From the NCBI GenBank assembly GCA_009392275.1, contig VFGV01000020.1, positions 34,563 through 98,562 of the forward strand: 64,000 nt of DNA, in the 5' to 3' direction. A model generated the notes under the pieces. That model made no database searches, was not told the DNA's origin, and saw nothing but the letters and a program-made list of their open reading frames with translations. Source of the stretch: SAR202 cluster bacterium (GTDB lineage Bacteria; Chloroflexota; Dehalococcoidia; Lucifugimonadales; UBA2962). Each line of letters begins with the position of its first letter. Positions within the stretch are counted from its first letter, which is position 1. This document shows positions 49,040 through 58,354 of this stretch, one piece after another. The translations under genes were made by a program, and so were the position numbers.

Positions 49040-50443
49040 CTATAGGTTCGGTCTAAGCTTATAAAAACAGGTCTCTTGTTCATATATATGCGCTAATTCC
49101 AACAACTTATCTTCTTTAAAATAACTTGCAGCGAACTGGATACCTACAGGTAAACCTCCTTGTGTGAAGCCTGCTGGCACCGATATCGCGGGTAGCCCAG
49201 TTAGATTGTATGGGCCTGTAAAACTGGGCATATGACTTATTGCACTAGGTGCAGGAACCACGTTAGATGGAGCAGCTATTGCAAAAGTAGGTGATACAAA
49301 AAAGTCATATGATTTAAAAGCTTTTAAGTACTGCTCAATCAACCTAGTCCGGACACGTTGAGCATTAATATACTCAGTATTTGAGAATAAACCACCCACT
49401 CTTAATTCAAGTAGGTTGAGTTCCCCATAAAGTTCTGTTTTTTTGAGAATATTATGTTGATGCACCGCGTATCCCTCTCCCAGAAGTATCACTAAAGCAG
49501 CGGCATCTGCGTATTCCAATGCGGGTATATTAATCTCTTCAATAATCGCTCCGAGTTGCTGTAATTTTGCCAGAGCATCTTCAGCTATTTTTATAACTTC
49601 GGAATCAACTTTAGGCAGGGATTTATTAAAAAAGTAGTGTTTAGGTACAGCAATTTTAACTCCATCCAACCGATGCCGCGATGGAATTTCAAAAGTTGTT
49701 GACTTATTTTTACTGCTCGTCCAATCATTTTTGTCATACCCGGAAATCGCTTCAAGCATAATCGCAGCATCAGCAACTCTATATGTCATAGGGCCAACAT
49801 GATCTAAAGTCCAGCTTAAAGGTAATACTCCATACCTAGAAACACGCCCATAAGTTGGCTTTAAACCGACCACATTACAAAATGACGCAGGAGCACGGAT
49901 TGACCCTCGAGTACAAGAACCCATAGTAGCCATAGCCATTCCCGCTGCTACCGCTACCGCAGAACCATTGCTTGACCCTCCAGCAGTTTTCGACTTATCC
50001 CAAGGATTCTTTGGATCTTTAAAACCTATGCCTGTTCCAGCGATAGCATTTTCACTCATTGCTAGTTTGCCCAAAACAACTGCTCCAGATTCCATTAGCC
50101 GAGCAGCGACTGTGGAATCTCTTTCAGGAATCCTGTCTTCAAAGAGCTTGGATCCAGAAGTCGTTTTGACTCCCGCCGTATCAAATAAATCCTTTAGAGC
50201 GATTGGTATTCCGTGCAGACTACCTTTATATAGACCTGATAGGATTTCTTGCTCAGCTGCGCGCGCCTGTATAAATGCTAAATCTTCCGTGACGGTAATG
50301 TATGCATTTAAAGAAGGGTTTTGATCTTTTATGCGATCAATAAAGGCTTCAGTCAGCTCAACAGGTGAAAGGTCTCGATTTCGTATCAGTTGAGATGCTT
50401 CTAGAATTGATAAATTGTATAAACGGTCTGAATTATCATCCAT
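49040..50443 (-). CDS. Amidase signature family protein (GatA-like)
   Basis: ORF; GIPIALKDLFDTAGVKTTSGSKLF, GGSSNGSAVAVAAGMAMATMGSCTRGSIRAPASFCNVVGLKPTYGRVSRYG. Confidence 0.93.
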   Translation of the reverse strand: MDDNSDRLYNLSILEASQLIRNRDLSPVELTEAFIDRIKDQNPSLNAYITVTEDLAFIQARAAEQEILSGLYKGSLHGIPIALKDLFDTAGVKTTSGSKLFEDRIPERDSTVAARLMESGAVVLGKLAMSENAIAGTGIGFKDPKNPWDKSKTAGGSSNGSAVAVAAGMAMATMGSCTRGSIRAPASFCNVVGLKPTYGRVSRYGVLPLSWTLDHVGPMTYRVADAAIMLEAISGYDKNDWTSSKNKSTTFEIPSRHRLDGVKIAVPKHYFFNKSLPKVDSEVIKIAEDALAKLQQLGAIIEEINIPALEYADAAALVILLGEGYAVHQHNILKKTELYGELNLLELRVGGLFSNTEYINAQRVRTRLIEQYLKAFKSYDFFVSPTFAIAAPSNVVPAPSAISHMPSFTGPYNLTGLPAISVPAGFTQGGLPVGIQFAASYFKEDKLLELAHIYEQETCFYKLRPNL

Positions 50444-50453
50444 TAAGTTTATT

Positions 50454-50642
50454 TTAATCCCTGATTTCTGGATAAAACTTAAGAATCATTTCTGTGTCTG
50501 TAAGATCAATCTCGTTAAGAGGTTGAATTATATGGCAAGCATCCTCAAAGGCGGATTTCAGATTTATAAACTCACTTTCATTAAGATCGTATCCAGCCTG
50601 GATACAAATAGTTTTGAAGCCCGATTGATCTATGTTATGCAT
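50454..50642 (-). CDS. Small GatC/AtzG-like amidase accessory protein (62 aa)
   Basis: ORF (ATG at 50642 with upstream GAGGTG) 10 bp upstream of the amidase; LNESEFINLKSAFEDACHIIQPLNEIDLTDTEMILKFYPE. Confidence 0.5.
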   Translation of the reverse strand: MHNIDQSGFKTICIQAGYDLNESEFINLKSAFEDACHIIQPLNEIDLTDTEMILKFYPEIRD

Positions 50643-50710
50643 AATAACAGTCACCTCTGTTTTTATAAAAACCAAACAAGTCGGAGATTAACACAACGAA
50701 AAGCAAAATA

Positions 50711-50740
50711 AAAAGGGTCCTTTATGAAAAGGACCCTTTT
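50711..50740 (-). terminator. Rho-independent terminator of ribosomal operon
   Basis: AAAAGGGTCCTTT-ATGA-AAAGGACCCTTTT perfect stem flanked by A/T runs, downstream of rpsI. Confidence 0.9.
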
Positions 50741-50759
50741 TATTTCAAATCTAATTAAT

Positions 50760-51158
50760 TTAGCGTTTTGTATATTGTGGAGCTTTACGCGCCTTTTTCA
50801 ATCCATATTTTTTGCTTTCTTTTACCCTGGAATCTCTAGTTAAAAGACCTGCTTTTTTTAGAGAAGCTCTTAAATCAGGATTGGCGACACATAAAGCTCT
50901 GGATATCCCATGACTTAATGCTCCTGCCTGGCCTGTTAAACCCCCACCTGACACTTTAGCTACAACTCGATATTCGTTGCTAACTCCCGCAACTTTGAAG
51001 GGATGGTTAATGGTTGTTTGCAAAGCATCTACTGAATAAATTTCTTGGATCGGCTTGCCATTGACAACTATAGGGCCTCTTTCTTTGTACAATCGAACCC
51101 GCGCCACGGCAGATTTCCTTCGTCCTGTTCCATAATAATACTGCTGTTGTTCTACCAT
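50760..51158 (-). CDS. rpsI: 30S ribosomal protein S9
   Basis: ORF; YYGTGRRKSAVARVRLY...SGGGLTGQAGALSHGISRAL...DSRVKESKKYGLKKARKAPQYTKR. Confidence 0.98.
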   Translation of the reverse strand: MVEQQQYYYGTGRRKSAVARVRLYKERGPIVVNGKPIQEIYSVDALQTTINHPFKVAGVSNEYRVVAKVSGGGLTGQAGALSHGISRALCVANPDLRASLKKAGLLTRDSRVKESKKYGLKKARKAPQYTKR

Positions 51159-51188
51159 CCTTTTCTCCTCATTGCGTACGCGATTTCA

Positions 51189-51938
51189 CTAATCTGCTTT
51201 GCTAATTATTTCAATAATGTCTGCTTTGCGAGCCTTACTAGGGATAGCAAGCCCTTTGCTACTCGCCAATTCTTTCAACTTTGGAACTGTTAAAGTGGCC
51301 AAATTAACTTTTTCTGCCTTAGGCTTAGCTTCTGCCTTAGGCTTAGCTTCTGCCTTAGGCTTAGCTTCTGCCTTAGGCTTAGCTTCTGCCTTAGGCTTAG
51401 CTTCTGCCTTAGGCTTAGCTTCTGCCTTAGGCTTAGCTTCTGCCTTAGGCTTAGCTTCTGCCTTAGGTTTAGCTTCTACCTTAGGCTTAGCTTCTTGTGA
51501 AAGGCCTTCACTCTCTCTAATTTGTGCTTCATGTGGATGTTGATCTCCGGTATAGACTTTAAGCCTTAACAACATCTTTCTTCCTAGCTTATTTTTCGGA
51601 AGCATGCCTTTTACTGATTGAGTGATTACCCTCTCAGGAAATTTATCTAACATGTCCTCCATAGTCTGCTCAGTCAAACCACCTATATAACCACTATGCC
51701 GGTAGTATTTTTTTGATAGAAGCTTGTTTCCTGTAACTTTGAATTTGCCTCCATTAGTTACTACAACAAAATCCCCCGTCAATAAATTATGTGCATAAGA
51801 TGGTTTATGTTTACCTTGGAGTAATGTTGCTATTTTGCTGGATAGCCTTCCCAATGTTTGATCCGTTGCATCAATCACATGCCATTTCGGCTTTAAATCG
51901 TCTTTAGTTGTATTGTAATTTTTTATATGTGTAGTCAT
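51189..51938 (-). CDS. rplM: 50S ribosomal protein L13 with repetitive C-terminal extension ending in a SAP/Rho-N-like motif
   Basis: ORF (ATG at 51938, MTTHIKNY...); KWHVIDATDQTLGRLSSKIATLLQGKHKPSYAHN; extension (AEAKPK)n then LATLTVPKLKELASSKGLAIPSKARKADIIEIISKAD. Confidence 0.95.
   Translation of the reverse strand: MTTHIKNYNTTKDDLKPKWHVIDATDQTLGRLSSKIATLLQGKHKPSYAHNLLTGDFVVVTNGGKFKVTGNKLLSKKYYRHSGYIGGLTEQTMEDMLDKFPERVITQSVKGMLPKNKLGRKMLLRLKVYTGDQHPHEAQIRESEGLSQEAKPKVEAKPKAEAKPKAEAKPKAEAKPKAEAKPKAEAKPKAEAKPKAEAKPKAEAKPKAEKVNLATLTVPKLKELASSKGLAIPSKARKADIIEIISKAD
51312..51491. repeat. 18-bp tandem repeat, 10 units, in rplM 3' end
   Basis: TTCTGCCTTAGGCTTAGC x10, with variants in units 9 (GGTTTAGC) and 10 (TTCTACC). 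Confidence 0.95.
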
Positions 51939-51940
51939 TT

Positions 51941-52717
51941 TTATTGTCCCGATGGTGGAAACGTTTTGTAAGACACTGCTACAAGACATAGGCCCTGTGG
52001 CGGCATACTTTTGGTCTTGGTTTTAATTTTTTTATTTTTACTATCAAGCATCATATTAATATAATCAACTGATATTTTTCCGAGACCAACATCAATTATT
52101 GCTCCAACCATTCTCCTTACTTGATGCGGAAGAAATGCATTACCTTCCACCTCAATTTCTATTTTTTCTCCTATCATTGTTATTTCCAACTTACTTATAT
52201 TACGTATAGTGCTATCAGTGCTTTTAGGTAGAGCACCCGCGAAAGCACCAAAGTCATGTGTACCTAACATTACTTCTGCGGCATGACGCATTTCCTCTAT
52301 ATCGAGACTCTCTCGTATCAAAGTAGAGTATCTTAGCTGCAAAGGTGATCTAACTTTCCGGTTTAATATTGAATATTTATATATCCGGCTAACTGCCATT
52401 CGTCTCGGATCAAAATCTTTATCTACCTCATAGGCAGTTTTTACAACAATATCTCTAGGTAAATAATGATTAAGGCCCATTAAAACCTGGTTTGCCATCA
52501 AATCAGTGTTTAAATTGAAGGCTATCACTTGGCCTAAAGCATGAACTCCTGCATCAGTTCTACCGGCTCCACTAATCTTTATATTTTGACTAGTTAATTT
52601 CTCTAAAGCCGCTTCAACCTCTTCCTGAATAGAAGAATGGTTTTTCTGATACTGAAAACCTCTGTAACAACTACCATCATATTCTATTATTAAGGCCATC
52701 CTCACTTCGGTGGCCAT
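51941..52717 (-). CDS. truA: tRNA pseudouridine(38-40) synthase TruA
   Basis: ORF; ALIIEYDGSCYRGFQYQKNHSSIQEEVEAAL, ISGAGRTDAGVHALGQVIAF. Confidence 0.96.
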   Translation of the reverse strand: MATEVRMALIIEYDGSCYRGFQYQKNHSSIQEEVEAALEKLTSQNIKISGAGRTDAGVHALGQVIAFNLNTDLMANQVLMGLNHYLPRDIVVKTAYEVDKDFDPRRMAVSRIYKYSILNRKVRSPLQLRYSTLIRESLDIEEMRHAAEVMLGTHDFGAFAGALPKSTDSTIRNISKLEITMIGEKIEIEVEGNAFLPHQVRRMVGAIIDVGLGKISVDYINMMLDSKNKKIKTKTKSMPPQGLCLVAVSYKTFPPSGQ

Positions 52718-52727
52718 ATACTAACCA

Positions 52728-53081
52728 CTATTCCACTAATTCTAATAATGCCATCTCAGCAGCATCACCTTGTCGCTGACCAATTTTTATCAAACGCGTA
52801 TATCCTCCTGGCCTATCAGAGTAGCGAGGTGCTATCTCATCAAACAGTTTTTTTACCACATCTTCATCTAATAAGAAGGCTGAGGCCTGTCTCCTTTGAT
52901 GAAGTGTGCCTTTCTTACCACGCGATATTGTTTTTTCAGCTAAACGCCTAATTTCTTTAGCCTTCGCCTGGGTCGTTTTAATACTACCATTACGCAATAA
53001 ATCGGTAACAGCGCCCCTTAGCATCAACATTCTATGTGCTGTAGGACGACTTAATGCTGACCCTGCAACTTGATGCCTCAT
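52728..53081 (-). CDS. rplQ: 50S ribosomal protein L17
   Basis: [44 protein letters not shown]. Confidence 0.97.
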   Translation of the reverse strand: MRHQVAGSALSRPTAHRMLMLRGAVTDLLRNGSIKTTQAKAKEIRRLAEKTISRGKKGTLHQRRQASAFLLDEDVVKKLFDEIAPRYSDRPGGYTRLIKIGQRQGDAAEMALLELVE

Positions 53082-54121
53082 TTTGATTCATCCTCTTCCG
53101 GTTCGTTTTGATCAACTTCATGTTCAGATTTTTCTGCCGAATTTTCCTCAACAGGCAAACCTAACTCGGCAAACTTTTCATACAGTTCTCTCATAGATTT
53201 CTCACCAAAATTACGTATCTTCAACAGATCCGATTTTTCGTACTGCAAAGCTTCTCCAACTTTATGGATATCTGCACGTTTCAAACAATTGAGTGTTCTA
53301 GACGAAAGATCCAAGCTTTCAACAGTCATATTGTATTGCTCGGGAGTTATGTTTAATGCCGTTGATGAAGCCTCAATGCTGTCAACATCTCCATCTTGAA
53401 CATTAGCAAACATGAAAAACTTGTTAACTAGGATATCTCCAGCGACTTTTAAAGAGTCTAAAGGAGTAATTGATCCATCAGTCCATATCTCCATGGTCAA
53501 CTTTTCAAAGTCAGTTCGACCCCCAACTCGTGTAGGCTCAACCGTGTAATTAACCTTCCTAATCGGCGTAAAGATTGCATCGACAGGTAATGTTCCGATC
53601 GGCATATCATTATCATTAACACCAGGCCTGAAACCTACTCCTCTTTCAACGTTAAATTCAACATTTAAAGTTGCCTGATCAGAGTCTAGAGTTGCTATAT
53701 GTGATTCGGGATTGACGACATGAAAGTCGGATGAAGCCATTATGTCTCCGGCACATACTTTACCTTGACCCGCAACCTCAAGCCTCAATTTGCCTGGTCT
53801 ATCAACGTCTGATTTAAGTCGAATATTTTTTATATTCAATAGGAATTCTGAAATTTCTTCCTTTACATGTGGTAATGTTGTGTACTCATGTAGGGCACCA
53901 TCAATCTTGACCCATGTAACAGCTGTACCAGTGAGTGATTCATATAAAACTCTACGAAGTGAATTGCCTAAGGTCGTACCATAACCCCGCTCAAGAGGCT
54001 CTGCAACAAACTTACCGTAGTTTCCTTCTTCTTCTAGAACTTTTACGGACGCATCAGGTATAACTTCTTTTTCCTGAATTGGTAATTCTTCTGGAACCAA
54101 TGTTTGGAATTCAAGTACCAT
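53078..54121 (-). CDS. rpoA: DNA-directed RNA polymerase subunit alpha
   Basis: [52 protein letters not shown]-terminal [23 protein letters not shown]. Confidence 0.98.
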   Translation of the reverse strand: MVLEFQTLVPEELPIQEKEVIPDASVKVLEEEGNYGKFVAEPLERGYGTTLGNSLRRVLYESLTGTAVTWVKIDGALHEYTTLPHVKEEISEFLLNIKNIRLKSDVDRPGKLRLEVAGQGKVCAGDIMASSDFHVVNPESHIATLDSDQATLNVEFNVERGVGFRPGVNDNDMPIGTLPVDAIFTPIRKVNYTVEPTRVGGRTDFEKLTMEIWTDGSITPLDSLKVAGDILVNKFFMFANVQDGDVDSIEASSTALNITPEQYNMTVESLDLSSRTLNCLKRADIHKVGEALQYEKSDLLKIRNFGEKSMRELYEKFAELGLPVEENSAEKSEHEVDQNEPEEDESK

Positions 54122-54169
54122 GATTTTTTTCTCCTATACGTTTACGTTATCTCGCGATTTCAAATATGT

Positions 54170-54799
54170 TTACTTCGAATAAAACTCAACAATCAACCTA
54201 ACATCTATGTCACTTTCAATAGCACCCAATGTAGGTTCTCCTAAAACCTCTGCCTGCCCCTTATCAGGGTCTACCTTTAGCCAACCTGGAGTTGATAATC
54301 TGCCACCTGACTCCATTATGGTCTTGCCAAATTCAGGGATACTTCCATTTGCACCCTTCCATTTAACGACGTCACCAGTTTCAACCAAATATGAAGGTAT
54401 ATCCATTTTTTTATCATTAACTGTAAAGTGTCCATGAGTAACTAGTTGTCTACCCTGCTTACGTGATCCAGCAAATGCCAACCTATAAACCACGTTGTCA
54501 AGCCTACGCTCTAGATATTGCAGTAAATTGTCTCCAGTTACACCAGGGCGTTCACGAGCCATATCAAAATACTTGCGAAACTGTCTCTCTAGAACACCAT
54601 AACTAAATCGAGCTTTTTGCTTCTCTCTCAATTGAAGTGACCAATCTGAGGCCCTTCTTCTTTTTAAGCTCCTATCTCCAGGAGGATTTTTTCGACGTTC
54701 TACAGCGCATCGAGGCGTGTAGCATCGTTCTCCTTTTAGAAAAAGCTTTTCTCCTATCCGACGGCATTGCCGACAACTTGCATCTGTGTACCTTGCCAT
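54170..54799 (-). CDS. rpsD: 30S ribosomal protein S4
   Basis: ORF; MARYTDASCRQCRRIGEKLFLKGERCYTPRCAVERR, LEVRLDNVVYRLAFA-like region, GHFTVNDKKMDIPSYLV. Confidence 0.97.
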   Translation of the reverse strand: MARYTDASCRQCRRIGEKLFLKGERCYTPRCAVERRKNPPGDRSLKRRRASDWSLQLREKQKARFSYGVLERQFRKYFDMARERPGVTGDNLLQYLERRLDNVVYRLAFAGSRKQGRQLVTHGHFTVNDKKMDIPSYLVETGDVVKWKGANGSIPEFGKTIMESGGRLSTPGWLKVDPDKGQAEVLGEPTLGAIESDIDVRLIVEFYSK

Positions 54800-54829
54800 T
54801 AGTAAATCAGCATTTAAACTTTTTAATTA

Positions 54830-55618
54830 TCAATGAATAATTTCATCTGACAATCGTTCAAAGCTGAAATCCTCCTTCCTATATCTTAGATCGTAATAAA
54901 TAACTGTTAAAAATATATATATTGGGGGTATAGTCAATGTTCCTCCAACATATACGCCGATTTGCTGAATTATTCCACGTAATTCGGATCCTTCTGATAA
55001 AACTAAAGAAAATAAATAAAATGGAAGCCAAGATAAAACGAACGTACCTATGGCACAAAGAATAAATATGGCTGTAGCGCCGAATACACGCCACCAATGA
55101 CCCCGAACCAGGTTAAGACTCCGTTTAAATGCATCAACTGGCTTGAGTCGCTCAATCACTACTACCGGTTGACTTACCATAAAGTAAATCATGTAAAGAA
55201 GCGCTCCAATAAAAGGAAATATTAACAACGGGAGGACTACTCCGAAAGTCATCAATATTGCTAATATGATTTGCAAACCTAAAGTGACACCGAGCAATTT
55301 AAAATACACTGCTTGCGAAGCTTTTAAAGATTCACGCAAATTAACCGTGCGATTAATGCAATAGTAGGGTACAGAATATATGAAAGCTCCTGCTAAAGTT
55401 GTCACTATTAGTATTTCGATAAATGAAAGTAGTACTAAGCCAGTAACACTACCACTAATAAAATATGATATTAACAGCACCGGCAACATAGCGGTTACAG
55501 TTAATATCAAAAATTGAATTAAGTTATTTCGATATATAGAAAATACCTGCGCTGTTATACCTCGCAAGTCTTGTTCCCTCAATATAGGAGAATTTCTGTC
55601 ATCCATAATCGTTTGCAT
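54830..55618 (-). CDS. Polytopic membrane protein (GPDP-membrane-domain-like) inserted between rpsK and rpsD
   Basis: ORF; ATG at 55618 lies 14 bp after rpsK stop; several TM segments, RSLNLVRGHWWRVFGATAIFIL motif. Confidence 0.8.
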   Translation of the reverse strand: MQTIMDDRNSPILREQDLRGITAQVFSIYRNNLIQFLILTVTAMLPVLLISYFISGSVTGLVLLSFIEILIVTTLAGAFIYSVPYYCINRTVNLRESLKASQAVYFKLLGVTLGLQIILAILMTFGVVLPLLIFPFIGALLYMIYFMVSQPVVVIERLKPVDAFKRSLNLVRGHWWRVFGATAIFILCAIGTFVLSWLPFYLFSLVLSEGSELRGIIQQIGVYVGGTLTIPPIYIFLTVIYYDLRYRKEDFSFERLSDEIIH

Positions 55619-55631
55619 AATACTCAATTTA

Positions 55632-56018
55632 CTAAACTCTACGCCTCTTCTTAGGTCTGCATCCATTGTGTGGTATCGGAGTAATATCTCTAATTGATGC
55701 TACAGTTATGCCTTGGCCCACCATAGCTCTTATTGCAGCTTCTCTACCAGCACCTGAACCAGAAACTAATACATCTACTTCTCTCAACCCTTGTTCTTTA
55801 CCTTTACGCGTAGCATCTTCTGCAGCTCGCTGTGCTGCAAAAGCTGTAGATTTTCTTGATCCTTTGTATCCTACAGTTCCTGAACTACCCCAACATATAA
55901 CACCGCCTTCTAAGTCTGTAATAGTTACTATAGTGTTATTAAAGGTCGACTGTATATATACTCGACCTTTTGGTACTGAACGTCGATCTTTTCTTCTTGT
56001 TCTTGATCTTTTAGCCAT
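55632..56018 (-). CDS. rpsK: 30S ribosomal protein S11
   Basis: [49 protein letters not shown]...[12 protein letters not shown]. Confidence 0.98.
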   Translation of the reverse strand: MAKRSRTRRKDRRSVPKGRVYIQSTFNNTIVTITDLEGGVICWGSSGTVGYKGSRKSTAFAAQRAAEDATRKGKEQGLREVDVLVSGSGAGREAAIRAMVGQGITVASIRDITPIPHNGCRPKKRRRV

Positions 56019-56019
56019 A

Positions 56020-56403
56020 TTACTTGGTCTTTCCTTTTTGACCCCTGCCTGCTACAGGCATCCTAGGTCCACGTTTTGCACGCGCATTGGTACGTGTTCT
56101 TTGTCCCCTCGCAGGTAGTCCACGCCGATGTCGCTGTCCTTTATAAGAGCCTATATCAATCAGTCTTCGTATATTTAAATTGACCTCTCTTCTAAGGTCT
56201 CCCTCGACTGTTTTTTCTTTTTCAACGATTTCGCGTATGTTTACCAAATCTGTTTCCGATAAATCCTTAACCCTCGGGTTATCAGTAACACCTACACGAG
56301 ACAAGACTTCTTTTGCTTGCTTTGGTCCAATGCCATATATACGCGTCAATGAGAATTCAACGCGTTTATCATCGGGAATGTTTACACCTGCTACAAGTAC
56401 CAT
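56020..56403 (-). CDS. rpsM: 30S ribosomal protein S13
   Basis: [34 protein letters not shown]...[22 protein letters not shown]. Confidence 0.98.
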   Translation of the reverse strand: MVLVAGVNIPDDKRVEFSLTRIYGIGPKQAKEVLSRVGVTDNPRVKDLSETDLVNIREIVEKEKTVEGDLRREVNLNIRRLIDIGSYKGQRHRRGLPARGQRTRTNARAKRGPRMPVAGRGQKGKTK

Positions 56404-56404
56404 A

Positions 56405-56518
56405 TTAACCCTGCCTTTGTTTATGTCTTTGATTTTCGCAAATTATGTGCACGCGCCCTTTACGTCGAATCACTCGACACTTTGCACATCTTTTTTTCAC
56501 TGAAGCTGAAACTTTCAT
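56405..56518 (-). CDS. rpmJ: 50S ribosomal protein L36 (absent from supplied ORF track)
   Basis: Translated directly: [37 protein letters not shown]. Confidence 0.97.
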   Translation of the reverse strand: MKVSASVKKRCAKCRVIRRKGRVHIICENQRHKQRQG

Positions 56519-56584
56519 TTTTTACCTTAATTACTTCTTTACTTTTTCGATCTTCGTTTTCAAGTACTGATTTAATTAACTAAG

Positions 56585-56806
56585 TTATCTAAATCGATAC
56601 GTGATCCTACCTCTTGTAAGATCATATGGAGACAACTCAACTAATACTCTGTCTCCAGGCAATACCCTTATATAATTTTTTCTGATCTTGCCTGATATAT
56701 ATGCGTGAACTGCGTGGCCATTTGCTAGCTCTACCGTAAACGTAGCATTAGGAAGAGCTTCTTTAACCAAGCCTTCTACTTCTATAGACTCCTTTTTATT
56801 AGTCAA
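56585..56806 (-). CDS. infA: Translation initiation factor IF-1
   Basis: [69 protein letters not shown]. Confidence 0.97.
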   Translation of the reverse strand: MTNKKESIEVEGLVKEALPNATFTVELANGHAVHAYISGKIRKNYIRVLPGDRVLVELSPYDLTRGRITYRFR

Positions 56807-56835
56807 TTACACCTCTTAAATCTATCGACATTAAA

Positions 56836-57600
56836 TTAGCACCGAGTAGTGACTTCCGGTCCTTCATTTGTTATTAATACAGTATGTTCAAAATGGGCAG
56901 ACAACTCTCCATCATCGGTGGACACTGTCCATCCATCACTCAACACTTTTGTTCTATGATTTCCTATATTCAACATTGGTTCAATTGCAATAGCCATTCC
57001 CTCTTTTAATAACGGTCCTAGCCCTGGCTCCATACCCCAATTTGGAACTTGGGGATCCTCATGCATGCTATAACCTATCCCATGCCCAACATAATGACGC
57101 ACTAGGGAATACCCTTGAGCCTCTGCATATGTCTGTATAGCCGAGCATACATCACCAATACGATTTCCGATTACAGCTTTCTCTATCCCCTTTTCTAAAG
57201 ACAAGCTAGTGACTTTAATTAATTCAGCTGCTTCTTTACTAATATTTCCTACACCCGATGTGAAAGCACTATCAGCGTGTAATCCATTCCATATTGCTCC
57301 ACAATCCACACTAATTATGTCTCCATCATCAAGCACCCTATTACCTGGTATACCATGAACTATTTCATCGTTAATAGACGCGCATATTGATGCTGGAAAT
57401 GGATTATGAGGATCTCCGTACCCCTTAAAAGATGGTATGGCTCCCTCAGACCTTATAACTCTCTCAGCAATTTGGTCTAGAGCGCTGGTTGTAACTCCCG
57501 GCTTTATAGCATTGGCAACCTCGAGCTTTGCTAATCCCACAATCCTTCCAGCCTCTCTCATTAAATCAAACTCACTTGAGGATTTAATTGTGATACCCAT
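56836..57600 (-). CDS. map: Type I methionyl aminopeptidase
   Basis: ORF; SSEFDLMREAGRIVGLAKLEV, VSVDCGAIWNGLHADSAFT-like, HYVGHGIGYSMHEDPQVPNWG. Confidence 0.97.
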   Translation of the reverse strand: MGITIKSSSEFDLMREAGRIVGLAKLEVANAIKPGVTTSALDQIAERVIRSEGAIPSFKGYGDPHNPFPASICASINDEIVHGIPGNRVLDDGDIISVDCGAIWNGLHADSAFTSGVGNISKEAAELIKVTSLSLEKGIEKAVIGNRIGDVCSAIQTYAEAQGYSLVRHYVGHGIGYSMHEDPQVPNWGMEPGLGPLLKEGMAIAIEPMLNIGNHRTKVLSDGWTVSTDDGELSAHFEHTVLITNEGPEVTTRC

Positions 57601-57669
57601 TGGTTTTTGGCTAGCTAGGCCTATATTGCGTTCGATTACTGTCCTCCTATGTACAATTATAGGTGAAGT

Positions 57670-58314
57670 TCACGCAAGAACCTCTTGTATTGATGTCCTA
57701 ACTTCATCAATTTGCCCAAGTCCATCAACCTTAGTTAATAATCCTGAACCTACATAGTATTCGACCAAAGGAGCAGTTTGCTCCTCATACACTGCTAATC
57801 TTTTCTTAACTGCATCTGACCTATCATCGTCTCTTTGATAGATTGGTGCGCTGCAATCATCACACTGATTTTTAATTAATGGAGGAGATGACACGATATG
57901 ATACGGCTTTTGGCATTTTGTACAAATATACCTCCCGCTTAAACGATCAATTAACTCGCTAACCGGAACCACTATATGTATAACCAGATCCAATCCTCCA
58001 GTTCCATTATTTAACACATTGTCTAAGGCCTGGGCCTGAGCTATAGTTCTTGGAAACCCATCCAGAACAAACCCGCTACTTTGTTCTGGCATATTCAACC
58101 ATTCGGTTACCATTCCAATCGTAATCTCATCCGGAACAAGTTCTCCAACTGACATATATGACTTAGCTTGTAACCCAAGTTCACTTTCTCTGGATAGATG
58201 ATCTCTAAACAAATCTCCGGATGCCATGCAATTGACGTCAAGATACTTTGCCACTTGAGCAGCCTGAGTTCCTTTTCCAACGCCGGGTGCGCCTAGTAAA
58301 ACTACCTTCTTCAT
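57670..58314 (-). CDS. adk: Adenylate kinase (zinc-lid type)
   Basis: ORF; VLLGAPGVGKGTQAAQVAKYL, GFVLDGFPRTIAQAQAL, CTKCQKPYHIVSSPPLIKNQCDDC. Confidence 0.97.
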   Translation of the reverse strand: MKKVVLLGAPGVGKGTQAAQVAKYLDVNCMASGDLFRDHLSRESELGLQAKSYMSVGELVPDEITIGMVTEWLNMPEQSSGFVLDGFPRTIAQAQALDNVLNNGTGGLDLVIHIVVPVSELIDRLSGRYICTKCQKPYHIVSSPPLIKNQCDDCSAPIYQRDDDRSDAVKKRLAVYEEQTAPLVEYYVGSGLLTKVDGLGQIDEVRTSIQEVLA

Positions 58315-58354
58315 TAAACCAACCCACCATGCTTTACTATTAAATCGTATTGAA

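Noticed and set aside
51312-51491. CRISPR-like array
   Set aside because: Contiguous in-frame 18-bp coding repeats without spacers
51199-51543. Plus-strand ORF of LGLASALG repeats
   Set aside because: Antisense read-through of the rplM 18-bp repeat array
54879-55097. Minus-strand 72-aa ORF inside the membrane-protein gene
   Set aside because: Alternate frame of a clear membrane-protein CDS
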